This document shows, piece after piece, positions 33,635 through 42,497 of a stretch of DNA of 64,000 nucleotides. The stretch lies in contig CAMDFD010000001.1 of NCBI GenBank assembly GCA_945897365.1, positions 124,001 to 188,000 on the forward strand. Direction: 5' to 3'. This DNA is from Bordetella parapertussis. Lineage in GTDB: Bacteria; Pseudomonadota; Gammaproteobacteria; Burkholderiales; Burkholderiaceae_B. Each line of letters opens with the position of its first letter. Positions within the stretch are counted from its first letter, which is position 1. The notes under the pieces were generated by a model that saw only the letters and a list, made by a program, of their open reading frames with translations, was not told the DNA's origin and did not search any database. Made by a program: the position numbers and the translations under genes.

Positions 33635-34624
33635 ATGTTCGCTTTTATTATTCGCCGGTTGCTTCAGGCCGTGGGCGTGATGTTGACCGTCGCGCTGTTG
33701 GCTTTTATTTTGTTTCAGTATGTTGGCGATCCCGTCATGATCATGTTGGGTCAGGAGGGTACCCCCGCCGAGCGTGAACAATTACGCCGAGATCTCGGAC
33801 TCAATGATCCGATCATCGTACAGTTCTATCATTTTCTCGCCAATGCCGTTCAGGGTGATTTTGGTTTGTCACTGCGGCAAGGGCAAAAAGTTTCAGTACT
33901 CCTGCGCGACCGCCTGCCCGCCACCTTGGAGCTGTCGATCGCTGCAGCAATCATTGCGCTCGTGATCGGCGTGCCGCTCGGTGTGTACACGGCGCTCAAG
34001 CGTAACGGGAAACTCTCCCAAGCCTTTTTGGCTTTTTCTCTCTTAGGTGTTTCGCTGCCTACTTTCCTCATCGGGATCTTATTGATCTTGGTGTTCTCCG
34101 TTCAACTCGGTTGGTTGCCCAGCTATGGTCGCGGTGAAACCGTCAAGCTGGGCTGGTGGACAACAGGCCTACTCACAGCGAATGGTTGGAAACACTTGAT
34201 TCTCCCTGCAGTGACCTTGTCACTCTTTCAAGTCGCCTTGGTCTTGCGTCTGGTGCGCTCAGAGATGCTCGAAGTCTTGCGTGCGGATTACATCAAGTTT
34301 GCACGTGCGCGTGGCTTGACCAAGCGTGCGATTCATTTTGGTCACGCCCTTAAAAACACACTCGTCCCTGTCATCACCATTATGGGTTTGCAACTTGGCG
34401 GCATTATCGCGTTTGCGATTGTCACAGAGACCGTGTTTCAGTGGCCGGGCATGGGCTTGCTCTTTATCCAAGCCGTCCAGTTTGCAGATATCCCAGTGAT
34501 GGCAGCGTATCTATGTCTGATTTCCTTTATTTTTGTGTTGATCAATCTGATCGTGGATTTATTGTATTTCGCGGTGGATCCGAGATTGCGTGTCGGCCTC
34601 GGTAAATCAGGAGGGGGCCACTGA
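33635..34624 (+). CDS. ABC transporter permease, DppB type
   Basis: 329-residue inner-membrane permease with six predicted membrane segments, the first at residues 10-28. The EAA loop that contacts the ATPases is visible as EVLRADYIKFARARGLTKRAI, here spread around residue 215. The N-terminal stretch (FIIRRLLQAVGVMLTVALLA) and the periplasmic QVGxxGTP-like region are typical of DppB/OppB. Its stop overlaps the next start (TGATG), indicating coupled translation. Confidence 0.92.
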   Translation: MFAFIIRRLLQAVGVMLTVALLAFILFQYVGDPVMIMLGQEGTPAEREQLRRDLGLNDPIIVQFYHFLANAVQGDFGLSLRQGQKVSVLLRDRLPATLELSIAAAIIALVIGVPLGVYTALKRNGKLSQAFLAFSLLGVSLPTFLIGILLILVFSVQLGWLPSYGRGETVKLGWWTTGLLTANGWKHLILPAVTLSLFQVALVLRLVRSEMLEVLRADYIKFARARGLTKRAIHFGHALKNTLVPVITIMGLQLGGIIAFAIVTETVFQWPGMGLLFIQAVQFADIPVMAAYLCLISFIFVLINLIVDLLYFAVDPRLRVGLGKSGGGH

Positions 34625-35538
34625 TGCGCGCCGCTCTCTCTAAATTTTGGGATGGTGATCTTGCGTGGTCCTGGCGACACACGCCTGTCGCGATTGTCGC
34701 GACCTTGACGCTGCTGGTCATGCTGATTGCCGCCTTTGGTGCGGACTGGATCGCACCCCATAATCCCTTTGATTTAGCGACCATCGAGTTGCTAGACGCT
34801 CTGAAGCCGCCTGTTTGGGCGGACGATGGCACGACCCAATATTTACTAGGCACCGATAGCCAAGGCCGCGATCTGCTGTCAGCCCTGATGTACGGAACCA
34901 AGGTGTCCTTGTTGATCGGTTTGGCCGCGGTCGCCGGAGCCATGCTGTTAGGGGTCGTGCTTGGCTTGATTTCCGGTTATGCCGGTGGACGCATTGATGC
35001 CTTGATTATGCGCGTTGCCGATGTGCAGTTGTCGTTCCCAGCCATTTTGATTGCCCTGTTAATCGATGGTGTGGCGCGTGCGGTCGTGCCAGGCGATATG
35101 CATGAGGTCATCGCGTTTCCAGTGCTGGTAGGAGCCATCGCGCTCGCCGGTTGGCCGCAGTATGCACGTACTGTGCGAGGCTCGACCCTCGTTGAAAAAA
35201 ATAGAGAATATGTCCAAGCAGCACGCGTGATTGGTATTTCCTCGCCCGTCATTATGTTTCGCCACGTACTGCCCAATGTGCTCGGCCCAGTCCTCGTGCT
35301 GGCGACGGTCCATCTGGCGACCGCGATCATTACCGAAGCGACACTGTCCTTTTTAGGCGTGGGTGTGCCGCCAACGTCCCCTTCGCTAGGAACGCTGATC
35401 CGCGTGGGTAATGACTTCTTGTTTTCCGGAGAGTGGTGGATCACTATTTTCCCGGGTGCGGCGCTTGTCTTGCTGGTGTTGTCTGTCAACCTGCTTGGGG
35501 ATTGGCTGCGTGATGCCTTGAATCCCCGTTTGAGTTGA
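34624..35538 (+). CDS. ABC transporter permease, DppC type
   Basis: 304-residue second permease with an N-terminal cytoplasmic tail and six membrane segments. Family motifs are HNPFDLA and LLGTDSQGRDLLSALMYGTK near residues 45-90, and the EAA loop as VEKNREYVQAARVIGISSP near residue 195. It is translationally coupled to the upstream permease by a one-base overlap and ends 8 bases before the ATPase start at 35547. Confidence 0.92.
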   Translation: MRAALSKFWDGDLAWSWRHTPVAIVATLTLLVMLIAAFGADWIAPHNPFDLATIELLDALKPPVWADDGTTQYLLGTDSQGRDLLSALMYGTKVSLLIGLAAVAGAMLLGVVLGLISGYAGGRIDALIMRVADVQLSFPAILIALLIDGVARAVVPGDMHEVIAFPVLVGAIALAGWPQYARTVRGSTLVEKNREYVQAARVIGISSPVIMFRHVLPNVLGPVLVLATVHLATAIITEATLSFLGVGVPPTSPSLGTLIRVGNDFLFSGEWWITIFPGAALVLLVLSVNLLGDWLRDALNPRLS

Positions 35539-35546
35539 GGGCGGAC

Positions 35547-36521
35547 ATGTCAAATATTTTAGAAATTAAAAACCTCAGCGTCGAGTTTCCAACACGGCGG
35601 GGGACGTTGAAAGCCTTGAACGATGTGTCCTTTTCGATTGCGGCGGGCGAGGTTGTGGGCGTGGTGGGTGAGTCGGGCGCTGGCAAGTCTCTGACGGGTG
35701 CCGCCATCATTGGTTTGCTTGAGCCACCGGGTCGTATTTCAGGCGGAGAGATCCTGCTCGAAGGACGTCGTATCGACAATCTTTCAGATGATCAGATGCG
35801 CAAAATTCGAGGTCGAGAAATTGGTGCTATTTTCCAAGATCCGTTGACCTCTCTAAATCCGCTCTATACCGTGGGCCATCAGATCGCAGAGACGATCGTG
35901 ACGCATCTGCCCATGACTTGGTCGCAAGCGCGTCAGCGTGCCATTGAGCTGCTGGAGTCGACGGGCATTCCCGCCGCGCGCGAACGTATCGATCATTATC
36001 CCCACCAGTTTTCAGGCGGCATGCGGCAGCGCGTGGTGATCGCGTTGGCACTTGCGGCGCAACCAAAATTAATCGTGGCAGATGAGCCCACCACCGCACT
36101 GGATGTTTCCATCCAGGCGCAGATTATCGAATTGCTCAAAAAGATGTGTCGCGAACAAGGCGCCGCCGTGATGTTGATTACGCATGATATGGGTGTCATT
36201 GCTGAAACGGCTGACCGAGTTGTGGTGATGTATGCAGGACGCGTCGCCGAAATCGGCAAGGTGCGCGATGTGATTCATTCGCCACGCCATCCTTACTCCG
36301 TCGGCCTGATGGGCTCGATCCCTTCGATTCATCATCATGTCGAGCGTTTGGTTCAGATCGACGGCACAATGCCAAGACTGACTGCAATTCCTCCGGGCTG
36401 TGCGTTTAATCCTCGTTGCCCCAAGGTAATGGAACGCTGTCGCGTAGAGCGTCCCGAAATCATCCAGGTTGGCACTTCGCAGGCGGCCTGTTGGTTGCAC
36501 GAATCCAAGGAGGCGTCATGA
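35547..36521 (+). CDS. ABC transporter ATP-binding protein, DppD type
   Basis: 324-residue ATPase. Walker A GESGAGKSLTG near residue 40, Q-loop IFQDPLTSLNP, signature FSGGMRQRVVIALAL, Walker B LIVADEPTTALD, and switch His in LITHDMGV. The C-terminal extension with CAFNPRCPKVMERC, the four-cysteine motif found in peptide/nickel ATPases, likely holds an iron-sulphur cluster or zinc. ATG at 35547 with GAGGGCGG upstream is preferred over TTG 35535. The stop overlaps the next start (ATGA). Confidence 0.93.
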   Translation: MSNILEIKNLSVEFPTRRGTLKALNDVSFSIAAGEVVGVVGESGAGKSLTGAAIIGLLEPPGRISGGEILLEGRRIDNLSDDQMRKIRGREIGAIFQDPLTSLNPLYTVGHQIAETIVTHLPMTWSQARQRAIELLESTGIPAARERIDHYPHQFSGGMRQRVVIALALAAQPKLIVADEPTTALDVSIQAQIIELLKKMCREQGAAVMLITHDMGVIAETADRVVVMYAGRVAEIGKVRDVIHSPRHPYSVGLMGSIPSIHHHVERLVQIDGTMPRLTAIPPGCAFNPRCPKVMERCRVERPEIIQVGTSQAACWLHESKEAS

Positions 36522-37522
36522 GCAACGAGCGCCCTTTAGTTGAAGTTCACGACGCTGCGAGATGGTTTGATGTCTCTGCACCGTGGCTCGAGCGCGTGCT
36601 ATCACGTAAACCTCGCAGTATCCTACGAGCGGTCGACGGCGTATCCTTTAGTATTCGCAAGGGTGAGACGCTGGCCTTGGTGGGCGAGTCCGGCTGCGGC
36701 AAGTCTACGATTGCCCGCATGTTGGTCGGACTTTATCCGCTGACGCGTGGAACTATTACGTTTGATGGTCAGCCGATCTCAAACATGCAAGGTCGCTCAG
36801 GTCTGGCCTTGCGCAAGCGCCTGCAGATGATTTTCCAGGATCCTTATGCCAGTCTGAATCCTCGTTGGCGCGTCGGACGCATCATCGCCGAGCCGATGCT
36901 GGCGCATACCGATATGACGGAGCAAGAGCGTGATGACCGTGTCGATGTATTGTTGACCCAGGTGGGTTTGCATCCCTCTGATAAATCTCGCTTCCCCCAT
37001 CAGTTTTCCGGCGGGCAAAGGCAGCGTATCTCCATTGCCCGGGCCTTAGCGGTCAATCCCGAGTTTCTGGTGTGTGATGAGCCGACGTCTGCACTCGACG
37101 TTTCGGTTCAGGCGCAAGTGCTCAACATTATGAAAGACTTGCAGAGAAATCTCGGTCTGACTTATCTGTTTATTTCACACAACCTGGCCGTGGTGCATCA
37201 TGTCGCCGATCGTGTCGGCGTGATGTATCTTGGTCGTATCGTTGAGATTGCAGATCGAAATACGCTGTTTGCCAATCCGCAGCATCCCTACACGAGGATG
37301 TTGCTTTCAGCTATTCCAGATATGACCGGACAGGGACGCAAGCGCACGCCTGTCGCAGGCGAGGTGCCTAATCCTTTGAATCCACCCTCAGGTTGTACTT
37401 TTCACCCACGTTGTCCGTTTGTGCGCGAACGCTGCAAGATCGAGGCGCCCGTGACACAAAACTTTAAAGGTGTGGAAATTGCGTGCCACGGGGTTGCTGA
37501 GGGTTGGCCAATGCAGGTTTAG
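36518..37522 (+). CDS. ABC transporter ATP-binding protein, DppF type
   Basis: 334-residue second ATPase partner. Walker A GESGCGKSTIA, Q-loop IFQDPYASLNP, signature FSGGQRQRISIARAL, Walker B FLVCDEPTSALD, and His of FISHNLAV. The C-terminal CTFHPRCPFVRERC cluster matches that of its partner. ATG at 36518 follows a full AAGGAGG site and overlaps the upstream stop by four bases (ATGA); the open frame back to 36416 is ignored. An inverted repeat spans its stop codon at 37504-37535. Confidence 0.93.
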   Translation: MSNERPLVEVHDAARWFDVSAPWLERVLSRKPRSILRAVDGVSFSIRKGETLALVGESGCGKSTIARMLVGLYPLTRGTITFDGQPISNMQGRSGLALRKRLQMIFQDPYASLNPRWRVGRIIAEPMLAHTDMTEQERDDRVDVLLTQVGLHPSDKSRFPHQFSGGQRQRISIARALAVNPEFLVCDEPTSALDVSVQAQVLNIMKDLQRNLGLTYLFISHNLAVVHHVADRVGVMYLGRIVEIADRNTLFANPQHPYTRMLLSAIPDMTGQGRKRTPVAGEVPNPLNPPSGCTFHPRCPFVRERCKIEAPVTQNFKGVEIACHGVAEGWPMQV

Positions 37523-37535
37523 GGGCATTGGCCAA
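37504..37535. terminator. inverted repeat at a convergent gene end, possible bidirectional terminator
   Basis: Perfect 11-base repeat TTGGCCAATGC / GCATTGGCCAA with a 10-base loop, spanning the stop codon of the DppF-type gene and ending 15 bases before the convergent Bug gene stop. Neither side has a T-run, so Rho-independent action is uncertain, but the position between convergent genes suits a shared 3' boundary. Confidence 0.5.
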
Positions 37536-37549
37536 GCCCGCATGGACAG

Positions 37550-38515
37550 TTAGTTCGCCTTAATATTACGTACTTTGACGAGCTCGTTCCATTTCTTGAT
37601 ATCGGTTTCCACATATTGCTCAAACTGTTTTGGCGTACCGCCAACAGTCTCCATGCCGATCGAAACAAAACGTTGCTTCACCTCAGGTTGCGCCAGGATT
37701 TCGTTGATCTCCTTGTTCAGGCGATTGACGATGTTGGCGGGCAGTTTTGCGGGACCGATCAAGCCAAACCAAGTGTAGACATCCGTATCCTTGAATCCTT
37801 GCTCACCGAGCGAGGGCACATCAGGTAGCAAGGACGAGCGCTGTGAACCAAACACGGCGATTGCCCGCAACCTGTCGTTTTTGATAAAGGGCAGAGGCGC
37901 GACGATGGGATGAACGCCAGCGGTCAGCTGACCACCGACGAGATCCGTCACTGCTGGCGCATCACCCTTGTAGGGGACATGCGTCATATTTGATTTGGCC
38001 AGATAGTTAAATAATTCGATGGCTAAATGCGGGCCAGTTCCGTTGCCTGGACTTGAAACATTGACGGCCGCAGGTTTGGCGGCAAGCTCGAGCAGTTGCT
38101 TCGTTGTTTTGATGGGCGAGGCTGCAGGGACCAACAAGAAAAGAGGTGCACGTACGACCTGAACGATCGGAGTGAAGTCTTTGATCGTGTCATATTGCAG
38201 CTGTCCAAACAACGCAGGGTTGGTTGTATGTGGGGCTGCAGCCATTAGCAAGTTATAGCCATCTGGATCGGCTTTGGCGATTTGTGCGGAAGCGATACGC
38301 GTGTTTGCACCGGGTTTGTTTTCCACAATAACGGGCTGTTTGAGTCTGGTCGCGAGATGTTCGCCGATCACACGCGTCGCGATGTCGTTTGAGCCGCCCG
38401 CCGGGAAAGGCGAAATCAGTTTGATGGGTTTTGAGGGCCATTCCTGAGCGAGTGCCAAGCCACTGGCACCAAAGCTGATGCCGAGTGCTAATGTGATGTG
38501 GGTCATTATTTTCAT
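37550..38515 (-). CDS. Bug/TctC-family periplasmic solute-binding protein
   Basis: 321-residue orphan TctC-type receptor. Signal peptide to about residue 23 (GASGLALAQ). The mature start is EWPSKPIKLISPFPAGGSND, with Asp in the GGSND ligand loop, then VENKPGANTRIASAQ and GTGPHLAIELF. It lies 41 bases downstream of an acyl-CoA dehydrogenase gene and shares direction with the IclR regulator, so it probably imports the acid handled by that enzyme and the divergent CoA-transferase. No tctAB genes adjoin. Confidence 0.92.
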   Translation of the reverse strand: MKIMTHITLALGISFGASGLALAQEWPSKPIKLISPFPAGGSNDIATRVIGEHLATRLKQPVIVENKPGANTRIASAQIAKADPDGYNLLMAAAPHTTNPALFGQLQYDTIKDFTPIVQVVRAPLFLLVPAASPIKTTKQLLELAAKPAAVNVSSPGNGTGPHLAIELFNYLAKSNMTHVPYKGDAPAVTDLVGGQLTAGVHPIVAPLPFIKNDRLRAIAVFGSQRSSLLPDVPSLGEQGFKDTDVYTWFGLIGPAKLPANIVNRLNKEINEILAQPEVKQRFVSIGMETVGGTPKQFEQYVETDIKKWNELVKVRNIKAN

Positions 38516-38556
38516 GTCTACCTCCAGAGAGCGATTGAACCTGCTAAAAAAATAAA

Positions 38557-39717
38557 CTACTTCATGATCCGCTTTGCGATATTGAGCAAGTGAATTTGGC
38601 TGGTGCCCTCGTACAGACGGAACAGCCGGACATCCCGATACAGCATTTCAATCGGTCCGCCAATGTCGGCACAGTAGCCCGCACCGCCAAAAATTTGCAC
38701 GACACGATCCGCCACGCGTCCGCACATCTCTGAGGCATAGTATTTGCAGATCGAGGCTTGTGTTGTGACGTCCTCGCCGTTATCACGCGCCCGCGCGGTT
38801 TCCAAAACCAGACTGCGCGCTGCCGAGATTTCTACTTGGCTTTCGGCCAGCATGGCCTGGACAAGTTGAAACTCCGCAATCGGTTTACCAAATTGCTCGC
38901 GTTTTTTGACATGCACGAGTGCTTCATCAAGCAGTCGCATCGCCGGACCAATACATAGTGCTGCTAAGTTGATACGTTGTTTGTTGAGAGTCTTCATGGC
39001 GGTCGCAAAGCCTTTGCCGGGCACGCCACCCACAATTTGCTCGCTGCTCGCCATTACATCCTCAAGATAAACCTCCGACACAGGCGAGCCTGCCTGACCC
39101 ATTTTTCGATGCTCAGGACCTGTACTGAGTCCAGGAGTCTGACGTGGAATTAAAAAGGCACTGATACCGCGATGGGACAAATCGTTTGAATCGGTTCTAG
39201 CAAAAACAGTAAAGAGCTCGGCGATCGGTGCGTTCGTGATGTAGCGCTTGGTGCCGTTGATGCGCCAGTGCTGCGATCCTACTTCCATGACCAGCATCGC
39301 TGAGGCTTTCAATGCTGTGGCGTCCGAGCCCGCATCGGGTTCGGTCAGTGCGAGACAGCCCGTGACTTCACCACTGGCGAGCTTGGGCAACCACTCTTGC
39401 TTTTGCTCGAGCGTGCCGTCCTGAATAATTGATTCCGCACCAATCCCGGTGTTGGTCCCAGCCCGTGCGCGAAACGCCGTCGCGGCTTTGGAGAGTTCCA
39501 TATTGGCGAGTGCGAGTTCTTCGGTCGTCATGCCAGCGCCACCGTATTCGCGAGGAATGCTCCAACCAAAATAGCCACGCTCACGCATGATTTGTACGAG
39601 GTGTGCCGGGATTTCATTATCTTTGACGACTTGCGCTTCCGCGGGAATCGCGATCTCACGGACAAACTGTCGAATGTCGTCCAGACGTTTTTCGTTGAGT
39701 GTTGAATCTTGAATCAT
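38557..39717 (-). CDS. acyl-CoA dehydrogenase
   Basis: 386-residue FAD acyl-CoA dehydrogenase of standard length. FAD segment CLALTEPDAGSDATALK near residue 133, WRINGTKRYITNAP near 168, and the C-terminal YEGTSQIHLLNIAKRIMK containing the usual catalytic Glu position of short- and medium-chain enzymes. ATG at 39717 overlaps the IclR stop (ATGA). Together with the CaiB-type CoA-transferase on the other strand it suggests activation of an acid to its CoA ester followed by alpha-beta oxidation. Chain length and substrate unknown. Confidence 0.93.
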   Translation of the reverse strand: MIQDSTLNEKRLDDIRQFVREIAIPAEAQVVKDNEIPAHLVQIMRERGYFGWSIPREYGGAGMTTEELALANMELSKAATAFRARAGTNTGIGAESIIQDGTLEQKQEWLPKLASGEVTGCLALTEPDAGSDATALKASAMLVMEVGSQHWRINGTKRYITNAPIAELFTVFARTDSNDLSHRGISAFLIPRQTPGLSTGPEHRKMGQAGSPVSEVYLEDVMASSEQIVGGVPGKGFATAMKTLNKQRINLAALCIGPAMRLLDEALVHVKKREQFGKPIAEFQLVQAMLAESQVEISAARSLVLETARARDNGEDVTTQASICKYYASEMCGRVADRVVQIFGGAGYCADIGGPIEMLYRDVRLFRLYEGTSQIHLLNIAKRIMK

Positions 39718-40529
39718 AGGGATGTTCCGCTTGTGGTCACAACCTTGCCACTGTCGCGCTCAATGTTGTGACGGGCTTCGAATAAATGTGGAATGATATT
39801 TTTAAGGAGTTCGGCTTTTGTCAGTCTAGCGGTGCTGATCGTGCAATTCATACCGATTTGCAGATCGTCATCCGAGGTGACATTCAGTGGCACTGCAACA
39901 GCGAGCACATTACGCTTCCAGTCACCCCGACTCAAACAAAAGCCATTTTTCTCGTAAAAAACGCGATCTTTTTCAAAATAAGGAAAGTCCGCCGAGTATT
40001 GCGCTGCGTCTTCGACTTTGAGTCGATTCAGTATCGAGGCGAGTTGCACATTCGTGCTTGCGAAAAGCAATGCCCGTCCAAGTGCTGTTGTTAAAAGTGG
40101 GCGCGCACTGCCGATATCGGGCTTTAAAAAATTTCCTCGGTCAATACGTAGGGCATCGATATACACCACCTCGAGTTTTCCCAGCATCCCGAGATTCACG
40201 GTCCAGCCCGTTTTGGCAGCCAGCTTTTCGATATGGGGGCGGGCCAGGTGCCGGATTTCCATGCTGGCAAGCATGGGATAACCCAGCATGAGGACGCCCG
40301 GTCCAAGACGATACTTTTGCAAGCGCTCAATGCGCGTCAGATAACCGAGTTGCTCTAGGGTGTAAGTCAATCGCGAAACAGTGGCCTTGGGCAAACTGGT
40401 TTTTTCGCAGAGCTCACGATTGCCCAGTAGATACTCCGCGGGCGTAAAGGCACGCAGTACCTGCAGCCCTCGGCTCAGGTTGATTGCAAACTGACGATCT
40501 GTCTCCACAGTGTGGGGCGCCTTGTTCAT
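39714..40529 (-). CDS. IclR-family transcriptional regulator
   Basis: 271-residue regulator: N-terminal winged helix (about residues 15-75, with NRELCEKTSLPKATVSRLTY as recognition region) and a C-terminal IclR effector domain starting near HLARPHIEKLAAKTGWTVNLG. Cys197 lies in the CLSRGDWKRNVLAVAVPLN stretch typical of the effector pocket. It is the first gene of the minus-strand acyl-CoA dehydrogenase/Bug operon and faces a CoA-transferase gene; a near-palindrome at 40580 is a plausible operator. Likely controls this locus in response to the acid or its CoA ester. Confidence 0.93.
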   Translation of the reverse strand: MNKAPHTVETDRQFAINLSRGLQVLRAFTPAEYLLGNRELCEKTSLPKATVSRLTYTLEQLGYLTRIERLQKYRLGPGVLMLGYPMLASMEIRHLARPHIEKLAAKTGWTVNLGMLGKLEVVYIDALRIDRGNFLKPDIGSARPLLTTALGRALLFASTNVQLASILNRLKVEDAAQYSADFPYFEKDRVFYEKNGFCLSRGDWKRNVLAVAVPLNVTSDDDLQIGMNCTISTARLTKAELLKNIIPHLFEARHNIERDSGKVVTTSGTSL

Positions 40530-40579
40530 ATCTGTATGTTGAGGGATTGTTGAAAGGGGGACAACCTAAATTTACAAGC

Positions 40580-40596
40580 GTTTCGCTGTGCGGAAC
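40580..40596. promoter_or_regulatory. candidate IclR operator in the divergent promoter region
   Basis: Near-palindrome GTTTCGC-TGT-GCGGAAC (one mismatch between 7-base arms), 51 bases upstream of the regulator start and 40 bases upstream of the CoA-transferase start. Size and base composition fit IclR-family sites; binding is inferred from position. Confidence 0.45.
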
Positions 40597-40635
40597 AAAT
40601 GACTCAGCGACTGATAAATCTGCTCAAATATCTCG

Positions 40636-41859
40636 ATGTATACAGAAAACTCCTCCGCAACGCCCCGATCCCCTATGCTGCAAGGCATCAATATCCTTGA
40701 TTTCTCGACCGTGCTTGCGGCTCCTTTTGCGGCCACGCTCTGTGCCGATCTCGGTGCGCAGGTCACAAAAATTGAATTACCAGACGGCTCCGACGCGTTG
40801 AGAGGCTTGGCGCCTACAACGCCTGAGCATGCGCTCTATTGGAAGGTTGTCAATCGCAACAAACAAGGCATCACCCTCGATGTCCGCAAGGAGCAAGGTC
40901 GTGACTTGTTTCTGAAAGCGATCGCCCGCACCGATGTTCTCGTAGAAAACTTTCGCACCGGGACGCTTGATAAGTGGGGATTGAATATAAAGGCACTGCA
41001 CGAGTCGAATCCCCAGCTAATCGTCTTGCGCATCACGGGTTTTGGACAGACGGGCCCATATGCAAAACGTCCGGGCTTTGCCAGAATTTTCGAAGCCATG
41101 AGTGGTTTAACGAATCTGATCGGCACGCCCGAAAGTGGTCCACAGCATCCCAATTTACCGATCGGCGATTTAATCACAGGTGTCTTTGGCGCTTTTAGCA
41201 TCGCCTCAGCCATGGCGTCCTTGCGCGCGCGGCCAGAGCAGGGCGGTTTTGAAATCGATTTGTCCGCGACCGAGGCGATTTTCCGATTGCTTGATCCACT
41301 CGCCGTCGAGCATGAGGTATTGGGTTATACGCGCAGTCACGTCGGGAATCGGGCTGATTACACGGCGCCCTCGAATATGTATAGAAGTAAAGATCAGATT
41401 TGGGTGACCTTGGTCGCGTCCTCCAACCCCATCTTTAGCCGTTTGTGTCATGCGATCGGACACGCTGAGTGGGTGTCCGACCCGCGCTTTGAAACCAATC
41501 CCGGACGGTGTCGTCATGTCCAGGTGATCGACGAAGGCATCTCTCAATGGTTTGCCAGCCACGACTTCAGTGAGATCGAGCACTTATTGGGTCAAGCTGA
41601 TGTGCCTTATACCAAGGTCTTCAACATTAAAGATGTACTGGTGGATCCACAGGCGCAGCATCGTCAGTCCGTCATGCGGATCGCTGATACTGATCTAGGC
41701 TCCATCCCCGCGCCTTGCGTGGTGCCCAGGATCAGCGGTGCTTCGACGATGAGTCACCGCAGTGGACCCGCGGTCGGTGAGCATAATGCAGACTTTTTTG
41801 GAAAGCTTGGATTGTCGTCCTCGGAACTTGCTAAGCTGAAAGAGCAAGGTGTGATTTAA
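40636..41859 (+). CDS. CaiB/BaiF family III CoA-transferase
   Basis: 407-residue family III CoA-transferase, moving CoA between carboxylic acids. N-terminal GINILDFSTVLAAPFAATLCADLGAQVTKIE is diagnostic, split here around residue 20, and the region LVLRITGFGQTGPYAKRPG (LIVLRIT...) near residue 130 fits. The catalytic Asp is expected in NLPIGDLITGVFG. ATG at 40636 gives a 13-residue lead before a second ATG at 40675 (MLQGINIL), which is the more usual family start; neither has a clear ribosome site. Divergent from the IclR gene and most likely regulated by it. Donor and acceptor unknown. Confidence 0.92.
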   Translation: MYTENSSATPRSPMLQGINILDFSTVLAAPFAATLCADLGAQVTKIELPDGSDALRGLAPTTPEHALYWKVVNRNKQGITLDVRKEQGRDLFLKAIARTDVLVENFRTGTLDKWGLNIKALHESNPQLIVLRITGFGQTGPYAKRPGFARIFEAMSGLTNLIGTPESGPQHPNLPIGDLITGVFGAFSIASAMASLRARPEQGGFEIDLSATEAIFRLLDPLAVEHEVLGYTRSHVGNRADYTAPSNMYRSKDQIWVTLVASSNPIFSRLCHAIGHAEWVSDPRFETNPGRCRHVQVIDEGISQWFASHDFSEIEHLLGQADVPYTKVFNIKDVLVDPQAQHRQSVMRIADTDLGSIPAPCVVPRISGASTMSHRSGPAVGEHNADFFGKLGLSSSELAKLKEQGVI

Positions 41860-41904
41860 GTCTTGAGCTGACCTTGGCGTTTTAATTATTCGCCACACTA
41901 AGTA

Positions 41905-42486
41905 TTAAATCAGTGATCGTGCTTGGTCTAAAAAAGTAGCTGTTTGAATAAGACCATTACGCTCCATGGATTGAATAAAAAATTCAGGGGTGTAAGCAGG
42001 GTTTTTTAACCGAGCGCGCATCGCCTTAAAAGCAGGCAGAACGACCAATGGTTCTAACTCCAGCTGTTGAAGTAAGAACTCATCGGGATGCATAACTGTT
42101 ATCTCAAGAGGTTCTAGTATTGCAGTTGGAAAGTCTTTTAAATTCTGAGTCACAATAGAATCCGCGTGTCCCGCAATTGCCGCTGCCAACACATGGCGGT
42201 CTTTGGGGTCCGGCAGATCAAGGCCAGGCTCTATTAATTTCCAAGCCTTTTTCGAGACCTCCCAGGCTGGACATATTTTGTGCATGAAATCTCTCCTGCG
42301 GAAGAAATCCTTCTCAGGACGGTTTTTATTTTTGGCAAGATTTCGGATCCATTCACGATCTATTTCTTTGGACCACTTTGCAGCATAGATGCCTGTTGCT
42401 GCAACTTCCATCACGGCATCACTCATAGCAACTGAATAAAGAACGTTTGCATCCAATATGACGGTGTATCTGTTGTGTCCAGCCAT
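41905..42486 (-). CDS. PIN-domain protein, probable toxin
   Basis: 193-residue protein with a PIN nuclease domain: first acidic residue in VILDANVLYS (near residue 12) and the diagnostic LPDPKDRHVLAAAIAGHADS segment ending in VTQNLKDFP (near residue 120), which provide the clustered Asp residues for Mg-dependent RNA cleavage. A C-terminal extension (about residues 140-193) is longer than in VapC toxins (about 130 residues). Its start is 11 bases after the stop of a helix-turn-helix gene, forming an antitoxin-first pair. RNA target unknown. The pair looks more A/T-rich than its neighbours, consistent with lateral acquisition. Confidence 0.85.
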   Translation of the reverse strand: MAGHNRYTVILDANVLYSVAMSDAVMEVAATGIYAAKWSKEIDREWIRNLAKNKNRPEKDFFRRRDFMHKICPAWEVSKKAWKLIEPGLDLPDPKDRHVLAAAIAGHADSIVTQNLKDFPTAILEPLEITVMHPDEFLLQQLELEPLVVLPAFKAMRARLKNPAYTPEFFIQSMERNGLIQTATFLDQARSLI

Positions 42487-42497
42487 AATCCAGAGCT

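Noticed and set aside
41875..41895. Small inverted repeat TGGCG / CGCCA between the CoA-transferase and PIN genes
   Set aside because: Only a 5-base stem with an 11-base A/T loop and no T-run; too weak to call a terminator.
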